This document shows positions 34,560 through 42,158 of a DNA stretch of 64,000 nucleotides, piece by piece (position 1 is the stretch's first letter; each line of letters opens with the position of its first letter). Both the position numbers and the translations under genes were made by a program. The notes beneath the pieces were generated by a model, which did not search any database, was not told the DNA's origin, and saw nothing but the letters and a program-made list of their open reading frames with translations. Source of the stretch: an uncultured Parabacteroides sp. (GTDB lineage Bacteria; Bacteroidota; Bacteroidia; Bacteroidales; Tannerellaceae); NCBI GenBank assembly GCA_937894065.1, contig CALCST010000039.1, forward strand, positions 19,041 to 83,040, written 5' to 3'.

Positions 34560-35681
34560 TTATTGTTTTGACTTAATTTCGTTATATAATGCTAATCCTT
34601 TAGCCGTCAGCAAATATTTCTGTCGAGGATGATTTGGCTTGTCTGGATATAACACTTTGAGAACACCTGCTTCTATAGCGGGAGCTATGTAATTTTCTAT
34701 AAATGTCGGACGATGCTTTAAACCAATCTTTTCCATTAGACCTTTCAAAGATAATTGTTCATTTGACAATGTTAGCAATAAAGAACGAACTTGTTCGGTA
34801 ACTTGTTCGGTAGGTTGTACGGTACTTGTACGGTTGATATGCTCTGCCAGTTCTGTTATTAGTGCTTCAGGCGTATTGACTACCATATAACGATTCCGTA
34901 ACTCATTGTTTTCTCCTAATAACAGATTACGGAAGAATCGTTCCAAATATTCCGAATTACGTATGATTCCTTTTTGTATGTTTTGGTAATTGGCTCGTAC
35001 CAGCGCATTGCGGAAATACCATGAATGATTAGCGAAGAGGTCGTTTGTTACATCAAATCCCATAGAACGTAGATAGAGAATCGTGAACACAGCAGTCGTT
35101 CGGGTATTCCCTTCTCCGAATGGATGGATTTGCCATAGTCCGGATACAAATTTGGCTATATGGCTCACTAATCCATTTCTGTCCACTTTTGAATAGTCGA
35201 ACAGGCGTTCTTGTTCCAAGTCGTATTCGATTGCCTTGCGGAGATCAGGTGCGGAAACATACAACACTGTATCACCACGTAGCACCCATTCTTTTTTTGT
35301 AATGTTGTAATCGCGGATTTGACCGGCAAATTTGAATACACCATCGAATATACGACGATGAATAGATGTTAGTCCGACAAGCGTAAAGGCAAATGTTTTC
35401 TCTGTAAGTATTCGGCGAATATTGATTGATGCAGTATCTGCTTCATGCATTTCTGCTATTTCTGGTGTACGTGCATCTTTTGACTGGTAGTAACTTTTTA
35501 TTAGTTGTTCTACTTCATCAATTGTAATTTCTCCTTCAATATCTTTGTGTGCTGTTTCAATTAAATAGTCGGATGGTTTAAGTCCATCAACAGCTTGTAG
35601 TCCGATTGCGGTTTGCCATGCGTACCCCTTTTCCCGTTGATGCGGTTCGCCTTGGCGTATGTATTCGTCGAAGTTAATCAT
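34560..35681 (-). CDS. Fic domain protein with C-terminal winged helix (probable AMPylator)
   Basis: The 373-residue product has a Fic_N-like segment (LVGLTSIHRRIFDGVFKFAGQIRDYNITKKEWVLRGDTVLYVSAPDL) and the Fic core with the catalytic motif HPFGEGNTR (His186 to Arg194; canonical HPFx[D/E]GN[G/K]R, with Thr in place of Gly/Lys). The C-terminal 90 residues look like a winged-helix domain (LSLKGLMEKIGLKHRPTFIENYIAPAIEAGVLKVLYP). It would transfer AMP from ATP to a protein hydroxyl. I could not identify the inhibitory S/TxxxE(G/N) motif with confidence. It is a stand-alone gene with a long array-filled region upstream. Confidence 0.9.
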   Translation of the reverse strand: MINFDEYIRQGEPHQREKGYAWQTAIGLQAVDGLKPSDYLIETAHKDIEGEITIDEVEQLIKSYYQSKDARTPEIAEMHEADTASINIRRILTEKTFAFTLVGLTSIHRRIFDGVFKFAGQIRDYNITKKEWVLRGDTVLYVSAPDLRKAIEYDLEQERLFDYSKVDRNGLVSHIAKFVSGLWQIHPFGEGNTRTTAVFTILYLRSMGFDVTNDLFANHSWYFRNALVRANYQNIQKGIIRNSEYLERFFRNLLLGENNELRNRYMVVNTPEALITELAEHINRTSTVQPTEQVTEQVRSLLLTLSNEQLSLKGLMEKIGLKHRPTFIENYIAPAIEAGVLKVLYPDKPNHPRQKYLLTAKGLALYNEIKSKQ

Positions 35682-35786
35682 AATCAGTTTATAAGTTGCA
35701 ATATCAAAAGGAATATGAATAGTGTATACTCAACTAACAAATGCAATTATAATAAAAAAAAGTCTACACTCCCAAAAGCAACGGAA

Positions 35787-35874
35787 TTTCCTTCCGAAAG
35801 TAATTCGTTTTCCTTCCGTATGTAAATCAATTTCCTTCCGAGCGTATTTTTACTTGCTTTCGGATGAAAATATA
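35787..35874. repeat. 22-bp tandem array with TTTCCTTCCG core
   Basis: Units start at 35787, 35809 and 35831, each beginning TTTCCTTCCG and followed by 12 variable bases; a decayed fourth unit (CTTGCTTTCGG) starts at 35853. The period is exactly 22 bp. Variable parts share a GTAA/GTAT element. The array lies about 105 bp upstream of the Fic start codon. Confidence 0.7.
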
Positions 35875-35894
35875 TGGAATTTTAAATAGTGAAC

Positions 35895-35982
35895 TTTCCG
35901 GAAAAAGGTAGGCAGCTTTTTTTAGAAACACTGCGATGTTTTCCGGAAAAGCTGCCTACCTTTTTTCTGGAACATTGCAGTG
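35895..35982. repeat. 22-bp tandem array with interleaved complementary 10-mers
   Basis: There are four contiguous 22-bp units, each a 12-bp T/A-rich core (best form TTTTCCGGAAAA) plus a 10-mer: GGTAGGCAGC, CACTGCGATG, GCTGCCTACC, CATTGCAGTG. Unit 3's 10-mer is the exact reverse complement of unit 1's; unit 4's is that of unit 2 with one mismatch. Units 1 and 3 with their A/T flanks also form a terminator-like hairpin (35902-35966). An inverted second copy is at 50558-50645. Confidence 0.75.
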
Positions 35983-36177
35983 TTTTGATTTTAATGATTA
36001 TTTCAATTGTTATATGCAGTAGATTTTTACTTTTACAAGTTTCATCATTTTTATATATACCTAGTTGTCAGTTGGATGATGTGATTTTATAGCGCTTTTT
36101 AACAGTGTTGTATTCGTTCCAGTGATTATATTGGATTTGTAAGTCTGATATTGTAGTTTTATCTTATTTTTTAGAAA

Positions 36178-36210
36178 CCCGTCATTGGTGCAGGCTCTAT
36201 CAATGACGGG
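36178..36210 (-). terminator. Hairpin downstream of the small lipoprotein gene
   Basis: CCCGTCATTG pairs perfectly with CAATGACGGG across 13 bases, about 45 bp after the stop codon on the minus strand. The T tail is weak (TTTCT), so termination is plausible but not certain. Confidence 0.5.
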
Positions 36211-36252
36211 TAACTTTCTATTTTCTGATTTTGTTATTAAATCAGACTGATA

Positions 36253-36645
36253 TTATTTTATTAAATTCTGCATTTTTTTTAGGAATTCATCTACACTTAC
36301 CATTTTTAAATCTTTCTCTGATACTCTTGGATAAATTAACTCCTTGAAAATAATTTTGCTTTCATCTACTGGTATTATAACATTTCCGTTCTGGTCCCAT
36401 ATCTCTACGATTTCAGGTTCCAGAGTTGATGAATAAATATCATCAATTCCGAAGCATAGCACGCCATCATAATTAATTGCATAGATAAAAAAGTTTCCTT
36501 CTTTTTCTGCATCTATCATTAATTCCTTAGCAAATGGATAAGATCTGCTCCAATCACTTTCTTGAATTTCAACTTTATCATTACAACTAATTAGATAAAA
36601 GGAAATGGTGGACATGAAAAATAATATAAATAAATATCTTTTCAT
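36253..36645 (-). CDS. Small lipoprotein, unknown function
   Basis: The product has about 130 residues from the ATG at 36645 (MKRYLFILFFMSTISFYLISCND, lipobox LISC). The mature part contains a DWSRSYPFAKELMIDAEKEG helix and several strands, with no motif I recognise. The base composition is AT-rich, and the gene stands alone between a hairpin and a 655-bp empty gap, which fits recent acquisition or weak constraint. The function is unknown. Confidence 0.7.
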   Translation of the reverse strand: MKRYLFILFFMSTISFYLISCNDKVEIQESDWSRSYPFAKELMIDAEKEGNFFIYAINYDGVLCFGIDDIYSSTLEPEIVEIWDQNGNVIIPVDESKIIFKELIYPRVSEKDLKMVSVDEFLKKMQNLIK

Positions 36646-37248
36646 AATTGAATAGTATTTTTTATTGGACAATAATTATTCTTTTATATTTAAGTCGGTA
36701 TTCACAAATATTTTATAGTATGAAAAGTAAAATATTATGTAAAGATACCTTTAATTGGAAATTCCAATATAGAAATAATGAAGATTTATTTCTTTTATTA
36801 GAAGATAATATATAGAAGTAAGAATTTAGGATGCTGACTTTTAATTATTCTATATAAACTCTATTATACATAATAAACATTTTATATGAGAAAAAGGTTT
36901 GTTTTGTAAGAATATATTTTAAATCTAAAAGATTAAAATATTAATCAATTAACGTTTTTTTGTGGCTTTCTTGTACAAAAAAGTGGACGCTAAAAATAAT
37001 TTCATTAATTTATATTGTTTCAGTATTCGTCTTTTGTATAAAATTAGGCTCTTATTTTTTGTTGTTGTACTTAATTTGTTGTTAAATCAAAATTTTGATA
37101 TTGTTTTCCTAGTTGAAAATTGAATAAATAATAGTGTATGGATATGATTAAGAGAAGTGTCCCTTGTCAACTCGTAAACTTATAGTTGAGCTTGCGAAAC
37201 TTAAGTAACTTTATTTTCCAATTTCTCTTATATTTCATGACTTATTTT
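36646..37248. other. AT-rich gap upstream of purL
   Basis: About 600 bp with no convincing gene. A 31-codon frame at 36720-36815 is too short and unsupported. A repeat fragment (CCTTGTCAACTCGTAAACTTATAG, then GCTTGCGAAACTTAAG) lies at 37159-37206. Confidence 0.6.
37159..37206. repeat. Octamer repeat fragment with GCTTGCGAAACTT end
   Basis: CTTGTCAACTCGTAAACTTATAG is followed by GAGCTTGCGAAACTTAAG, the same end sequence seen at 34503-34516. It looks like a short member of the composite family, just upstream of the purL promoter. Confidence 0.5.
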
Positions 37249-37256
37249 TATCTTTG
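37249..37256 (+). promoter_or_regulatory. -7 element for purL
   Basis: TATCTTTG fits TAnnTTTG, about 45 bp before the ATG. The -33 region has TCTT rather than TTTG. Confidence 0.5.
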
Positions 37257-37300
37257 TACTCTAAATTTCAGAATAGAATATCCTAAATATAATCAACAAT

Positions 37301-40300
37301 ATGATTCTATTTTTTCAATCTCCCACAAAGACCGTGTTGGCAGTAGAAGCCAAACATGCGTTCTCTCCAGAAGATGTACAGAAATTGGTATGGCTTTTCA
37401 GTAACGCTGCGCCGGTGGAAAGCGAAGTGATGGAAGGCTGGTATGTTGGTCCACGTCGCGAAATGATTACTCCTTGGAGTACAAATGCGGTAGAAATTAC
37501 ACAGAACATGGGCTTGAGCGGAATCTCTCGTATCGAAGAGTATTTCCCTGTTGCTTCAGGTGATGCTGAGCACGACCCAATGCTTCAGCGTATCTACAAT
37601 GGTTTGGACCAGGAAATATTCACTATCAGCAAACAGCCGGATCCAATCATTTACATCGAAGATTTGGAAGCCTACAACCAGCAGGAAGGTTTGGCTTTGA
37701 GCGACGAAGAAATTGCTTATCTTAAAGAAGTAAGCGAAAAATTGAATCGCAAGCTGACTGACAGTGAGGTTTACGGTTTCGCACAGGTAAACTCTGAACA
37801 CTGCCGCCATAAGATTTTCGGTGGTACATTTATTATTGACGGAGAAGAAAAAGAAAGCTCTCTGTTCAATTTGATTAAGAAAACTTCTACAGAAAATCCA
37901 AACAAATTGGTTTCTGCATATAAAGATAATGTGGCTTTCAATGAAGGTCCGGTTGTTGAACAGTTTGCTCCTGCAAGTGGCGACAAACCTGATTTCTTCC
38001 AGATTAAAGATATCAAGACTGTTATCTCATTGAAAGCTGAAACTCACAACTTCCCGACAACTGTTGAGCCTTTCAACGGTGCTGCAACTGGTACAGGTGG
38101 TGAAATCCGTGACCGTTTGGGCGGTGGTAAAGCTTCTTTGCCTATTGCCGGAACTGCGGTTTATATGACTTCTTATCCTCGCACTGAAGGTGCTCGTGAA
38201 TGGGAAAAGGTTCTAGACCCTCGTCCTTGGTTGTATCAAACTCCGGAACAGATTCTTATCAAGGCTTCAAACGGTGCTTCTGATTTCGGTAACAAGTTCG
38301 GTCAGCCGCTTATCTGCGGTTCTGTGTTGACTTTCGAACACGAAGAAAACAACAAGAAATATGCATACGATAAAGTAATCATGTTGGCTGGTGGTGTTGG
38401 TTTCGCTAACCATCGTGATGCTTTGAAGGGCGACCCGAAACCGGGAGAAAAAGTTGTGTTGATTGGTGGTGACAACTATCGTATCGGTATGGGCGGTGGT
38501 GCTGTGTCATCTGTAAATACTGGTCAGTACACTAGTGGTATTGAGTTGAATGCCGTTCAGCGTGCAAACCCTGAAATGCAGAAACGTGCAGCTAACGTAA
38601 TCCGTGCTATTGCTGAGTCAGACAATAACCCTATTGTTTCAATCCACGACCACGGTGCAGGCGGTCACCTGAACTGTTTGTCTGAGTTGGTTGAAGCTAC
38701 TGGTGGTCACATCGACATGAGCCAGTTGCCTGTTGGCGACCCAACTTTGTCTGCAAAAGAAATCATCGGTAACGAAAGCCAGGAACGTATGGGCTTGCTG
38801 ATGGAAGAAAAAGACGTTGAACGTGTACGCCGTATTGCAGAACGTGAACGTGCTCCAATGTATGTTGTTGGTGAAACTACTGACGATATGCAGTTCGTAT
38901 TCGAACAGGCCGACGGAACTAAACCAATCGATATCAAATTGGAATATATGTTCGGTAAGCCGCCACGCACAATCATGAAAGATAGCACAGTGGTGGAATC
39001 ATATCAGCCTGTAGTTTACAAGGAATCTGAATTGCATCATTATTTGGAAAATGTTCTTCAGCTTGAAGCTGTTGCTTGTAAGGACTGGTTGACTAACAAG
39101 GTGGACCGTTCAGTTACAGGTAAGATTGCCCGCCAGCAGTGTCAAGGTGAATTGCAGTTGCCTTTGAGCGACCTTGGTGCAGTGGCTTTGGATTTCCGTG
39201 GAAAAGCCGGTATTGCAACTTCAATCGGTCACGCTCCTCAGGTTGCAATGGTTGATCCTGCTGCCGGTTCTGTAATGGCTATTGCTGAGGCTTTGACAAA
39301 CATCGTATTCGCTCCGTTGGCTGAAAAGCTTACAAGCGTATCGTTGAGTGCAAACTGGATGTGGCCTTGCCGCAACGCCGGTGAAGATGCTCGTTTGTAT
39401 AAAGCTGTTCAGGCTGCTTCTGATTTCGCTTGCGAATTGGGTATCAACATTCCGACTGGTAAGGACTCTTTGTCAATGACTCAGAAATATGGTGACGATA
39501 AAGTTATCGCTCCTGGAACTGTTATTATTTCTGCAGGTGCTGAGGTAAGCGATGTCAAGAAAATCGTATCTCCTGTTCTTACTCACGATAAGAATACACA
39601 TATATATTATATAGACTTCTCATTCGACAGCTTGAAACTTGGCGGTTCTGCTCTTGCTCAGGTATTGAACAAACTTGGCAACGAAGTTCCGACAGTTAAG
39701 GATGTAGAATACTTCCGTGACGCATTCAACACAGTTCAGGAAGCAATCGAACAGGGCTTGATTCTTGCAGGTCACGATATTTCTGCCGGCGGTATGATTA
39801 CTGCATTGTTGGAAATGTGCTTCGCTAACGTAGAAGGTGGTTTGGAAGTTAACTTGGACAGCATCAGCGAATCTGATATCGTTAAGATTCTGTTTGCTGA
39901 AAATCCTGGTATCCTTGTTCAGGTTAAGGATAAGAAAGCATTTGAAAAGCTTATGACAGAAGCCGGCGTTGGATTCGCAGAAATTGCAAAACCAACAGAC
40001 GAGCGTCATATCCTTGTTTCAAAAGATGGAATCCAGTATCACTTCGGTATCGACTATATGCGTGACGTTTGGTATTCTACTTCATATAAGTTGGATATCA
40101 AGCAGAGCGGAAATGTTTGCGCAGGCAACCGTTTCGAAAACTACAAGATGCAGCCGCTTGAAGTTAAATACAACAAGAACTTCACTGGTAAGCTTGCTGA
40201 TTATGGAATCTCGGCAGACCGTCGTCAGCCTAGCGGTGTGAAAGCTGCTATTATCCGTGATAAGGGAACTAACGGCGACCGTGAAATGGCTTATACATTA

Positions 40301-40987
40301 TATCTTGCAGGTTTCGATGTGAAAGACGTTCACCTGACAGACTTGGCAAGCGGCCGTGAAACATTGGAAGATGTGAACTTCATCGTATTCTGCGGTGGTT
40401 TCTCTAACTCTGACGTTCTTGGTTCAGCTAAAGGTTGGGCAGCAGGTATCTTGTATAACGAAAAAGCTAAGAAAGCTATCGACAACTTCTATGCTCGCAA
40501 GGACACAATGAGTTTGGGTATTTGCAACGGTTGTCAGTTGATGGCAGAATTGGAATTGCTTTATCCGGAACACGAGCTTAAGCACAAGATGGTTCACAAT
40601 GATTCTCATAAGTTCGAATCTAACTTCGTTACTTTGGAAATTCCTAAGAACAATTCAATTATGCTTGGTTCATTGAGCGGAACAAAACTTGGTGTTTGGG
40701 TTGCTCACGGTGAAGGTAAGTTCAGCTTCCCATACGGTGAGAAGGAATACAACATCGTAGCTAAATATAACTACGAAGGTTATCCTGCAAATCCTAACGG
40801 TTCGCCTTGGTCAGTTGCCGGTGTTTGCTCAAACGACGGCCGTCACTTGGCAATGATGCCTCATCCGGAACGTGCAATCTTCCCATGGCAGTGTGGTTAT
40901 TATCCTAACGACCGCAAGCAGGATGAAGTTACTCCTTGGATTGAAGGATTCGTTAATGCTCGTAAATGGATTGAAGCTCACAGATAA
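37301..40987 (+). CDS. purL: Phosphoribosylformylglycinamidine synthase (large single-chain form)
   Basis: The 1228-residue product is the long PurL type with synthetase and glutaminase domains in one chain. Visible motifs include VNSEHCRHKIFGG (catalytic His region), KAETHNFPTTVEPFNGAATGTGGEIRD, the second half's GKDSLSMTQKYGD, and the C-terminal class I glutaminase with the nucleophile Cys in LGICNGCQLMAELELL and PHPERAIFPWQ. It converts FGAR, ATP and glutamine to FGAM in purine synthesis. Codon use is strongly biased (AAC, GGT, CGT), as for an abundant enzyme. It is monocistronic, with a terminator at 41078. Confidence 0.97.
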   Translation: MILFFQSPTKTVLAVEAKHAFSPEDVQKLVWLFSNAAPVESEVMEGWYVGPRREMITPWSTNAVEITQNMGLSGISRIEEYFPVASGDAEHDPMLQRIYNGLDQEIFTISKQPDPIIYIEDLEAYNQQEGLALSDEEIAYLKEVSEKLNRKLTDSEVYGFAQVNSEHCRHKIFGGTFIIDGEEKESSLFNLIKKTSTENPNKLVSAYKDNVAFNEGPVVEQFAPASGDKPDFFQIKDIKTVISLKAETHNFPTTVEPFNGAATGTGGEIRDRLGGGKASLPIAGTAVYMTSYPRTEGAREWEKVLDPRPWLYQTPEQILIKASNGASDFGNKFGQPLICGSVLTFEHEENNKKYAYDKVIMLAGGVGFANHRDALKGDPKPGEKVVLIGGDNYRIGMGGGAVSSVNTGQYTSGIELNAVQRANPEMQKRAANVIRAIAESDNNPIVSIHDHGAGGHLNCLSELVEATGGHIDMSQLPVGDPTLSAKEIIGNESQERMGLLMEEKDVERVRRIAERERAPMYVVGETTDDMQFVFEQADGTKPIDIKLEYMFGKPPRTIMKDSTVVESYQPVVYKESELHHYLENVLQLEAVACKDWLTNKVDRSVTGKIARQQCQGELQLPLSDLGAVALDFRGKAGIATSIGHAPQVAMVDPAAGSVMAIAEALTNIVFAPLAEKLTSVSLSANWMWPCRNAGEDARLYKAVQAASDFACELGINIPTGKDSLSMTQKYGDDKVIAPGTVIISAGAEVSDVKKIVSPVLTHDKNTHIYYIDFSFDSLKLGGSALAQVLNKLGNEVPTVKDVEYFRDAFNTVQEAIEQGLILAGHDISAGGMITALLEMCFANVEGGLEVNLDSISESDIVKILFAENPGILVQVKDKKAFEKLMTEAGVGFAEIAKPTDERHILVSKDGIQYHFGIDYMRDVWYSTSYKLDIKQSGNVCAGNRFENYKMQPLEVKYNKNFTGKLADYGISADRRQPSGVKAAIIRDKGTNGDREMAYTLYLAGFDVKDVHLTDLASGRETLEDVNFIVFCGGFSNSDVLGSAKGWAAGILYNEKAKKAIDNFYARKDTMSLGICNGCQLMAELELLYPEHELKHKMVHNDSHKFESNFVTLEIPKNNSIMLGSLSGTKLGVWVAHGEGKFSFPYGEKEYNIVAKYNYEGYPANPNGSPWSVAGVCSNDGRHLAMMPHPERAIFPWQCGYYPNDRKQDEVTPWIEGFVNARKWIEAHR

Positions 40988-41077
40988 TTATACTTACAGT
41001 TGACAAGTTGACGAGGGTTTTTGAACTCAGTGAATTTAAAGTTGGGAAACTTGTTAAACTTGATAAAACTTCCGAGG

Positions 41078-41127
41078 CACGGAATGTACAGATGTCTTAT
41101 TGACATAGTATGTTCCGTGTTTTTTTT
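41078..41127 (+). terminator. Intrinsic terminator after purL
   Basis: CACGGAA pairs with TTCCGTG, with an inner GATGTC/GACATA stem, followed by eight T. Confidence 0.8.
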
Positions 41128-41180
41128 GTGAAAAATCGTTCGAAGAGAAGTTTCAAAATCTTCGGACTTATTTTTGCTAC

Positions 41181-41268
41181 GTCCGTATATATTTTCCCGT
41201 CGGGCCGTATATATTTCTTCGTCGGTCCGTATATATTTTACTGCCGGTCCGTATGTATTTCAGCCTAC
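41181..41268. repeat. 22-bp tandem array with GTCCGTATATAT core
   Basis: Four units start at 41181, 41203, 41225 and 41247, each beginning G[T/G]CCGTAT[A/G]TATTT and usually ending in TCG or CCG. The period is exactly 22 bp. The array ends about 65 bp upstream of the ATG of the porin-like gene at 41335, the position of a promoter or activator array. Confidence 0.75.
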
Positions 41269-41334
41269 TTTTTATTAAACCTTTTCAGCTGAAAATGTGT
41301 TCTAAAGGAAAGCGTTTAATAAAAGAGGGAGCTT

Positions 41335-41955
41335 ATGAAAAAGATTTTATTTGTTTTGTTGGCGATATGTACATTTCATTTTGCCAATGCGCAGGAGTTT
41401 CATTTTATGCCACGTATCGGAGTGAATTTTGCTAATCTTTCCAATTCCGGAGGAGACATGAAACCAGGAGTGAATGTTGGATTTGCAGTGGAACTTCCAC
41501 TGTTGGAAAAACTGTCTATTGAGCCTGGAATCTATTATTCAATGCAAGGCACTAAGACTAGTAAATATGTTCAGTATGATGATATGAAATTGGGTGGTGA
41601 AGCGAATATGAATATGGATTATCTTAATATACCAATTTACGCCAAATATTATATATATGAAGGTTTCAACGTGTTTGCCGGTCCACAGTTCGGATTTAAT
41701 GTCCGCAGCAAGGCTAAGGTTTCGGCTACTGGTTTTGAAAACTCGTCTTCTGTCGATTTTAAAGAAGCACTAAACACATTTGACTTTGCAATCGGCATCG
41801 GTGCAGGTTATCAGTTCGATATGGGAGTAAATATTTCATTGAATTATAATATCGGATTGACTAATGCTTTTAAGTCGGTAGATTTAGGGACTTTAGAATT
41901 TGAATCTTCAGAAAAAAACCGTGTTCTTCAGTTGAGTATAGGATACAGATTCTGA
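41335..41955 (+). CDS. Small porin-like outer-membrane beta-barrel protein (PorT-like family)
   Basis: The 206-residue product has a signal peptide (MKKILFVLLAICTFHFANA). The mature protein alternates short beta strands: HFMPRIGVNFANLS, GVNVGFAVELPLLEKLSIEPGIYYS, LNIPIYAKYYIYEGFNVFAGPQFGFNV, ending in the BAM-type aromatic strand LQLSIGYRF. It fits the eight-stranded OMP_b-brl_2/PorT-like family of Bacteroidetes. A purine-rich ribosome binding site (GAGGGAG) precedes the ATG. A 22-bp tandem array lies directly upstream and a strong terminator follows. Confidence 0.87.
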   Translation: MKKILFVLLAICTFHFANAQEFHFMPRIGVNFANLSNSGGDMKPGVNVGFAVELPLLEKLSIEPGIYYSMQGTKTSKYVQYDDMKLGGEANMNMDYLNIPIYAKYYIYEGFNVFAGPQFGFNVRSKAKVSATGFENSSSVDFKEALNTFDFAIGIGAGYQFDMGVNISLNYNIGLTNAFKSVDLGTLEFESSEKNRVLQLSIGYRF

Positions 41956-41980
41956 TACATACTGGTTTTATAAACAGATA

Positions 41981-42034
41981 AAAGGCTGTGATATTTCCTT
42001 ATTAATATAGGAAATAAGCAGCCTTTATTTTTTT
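41981..42034 (+). terminator. Intrinsic terminator after the porin-like gene
   Basis: AAAGGCTG and TATTTCCT pair with AGGAAATA and CAGCCTTT, followed by ATTTTTTTA. Confidence 0.88.
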
Positions 42035-42049
42035 ATCTCCAATGGGAAT

Positions 42050-42133
42050 AGCACAAAATATCGGAAAGTGTGCTATTTTTATTCGAAAATATGCTCACTT
42101 TTTTATTTATTGTGCTATTTTTGCGCCGTTTTA
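42050..42133. repeat. 21-bp-period array upstream of the nitronate monooxygenase gene
   Basis: TGCT recurs at 42071, 42092 and 42113, and its complement AGCA is at 42050, all at 21-bp steps. AGCACA (42050-42055) and TGTGCT (42069-42074) form an inverted pair. TGCTATTTTT occurs twice. The last unit includes the probable -7 element TATTTTTG (42116-42123). Confidence 0.5.
42116..42123 (+). promoter_or_regulatory. -7 element for the nitronate monooxygenase gene
   Basis: TATTTTTG fits TAnnTTTG, about 35 bp before the ATG and inside the 21-bp array. No TTTG is seen at -33. Confidence 0.45.
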
Positions 42134-42158
42134 AAAACACTATATACATATTTTATAA

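Larger units (their letters stand above)
35682..36252. other. Array-rich intergenic region upstream of the Fic gene
   Basis: The 571 bp hold two consecutive 22-bp-period arrays (35787-35874 and 35895-35982) and a hairpin (36178-36210). The remainder is AT-rich without an ORF I can support. Confidence 0.7.
40988..41334. other. Gap between purL and the porin-like gene
   Basis: It holds octamer repeats (CAGTTGACAAGTTGACGAGG at 41000-41019, AAAGTTGGGAAACTTG at about 41039-41054), the purL terminator and a 22-bp array. Confidence 0.7.

Noticed and set aside
35787..35982. Possible CRISPR array
   Set aside because: Units are 22 bp with only 10-12 variable bases, there are no 28-36 bp repeats with 30-bp spacers, and no cas genes are present.
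36720..36815. 31-codon ORF starting MKSKILCKDTFNWKF
   Set aside because: AT-rich region, no ribosome binding site or promoter, no recognisable similarity; chance is likely.
36946..37248. Riboswitch or purine-responsive leader before purL
   Set aside because: No conserved riboswitch core or PurR-like site is recognisable; the sequence is AT-rich with a repeat fragment only.
41110..41292. 60-codon plus-strand ORF through the 22-bp array
   Set aside because: It overlaps the purL terminator, and 22 bp is not a multiple of three, so the peptide is not repetitive as a real repeat protein would be.
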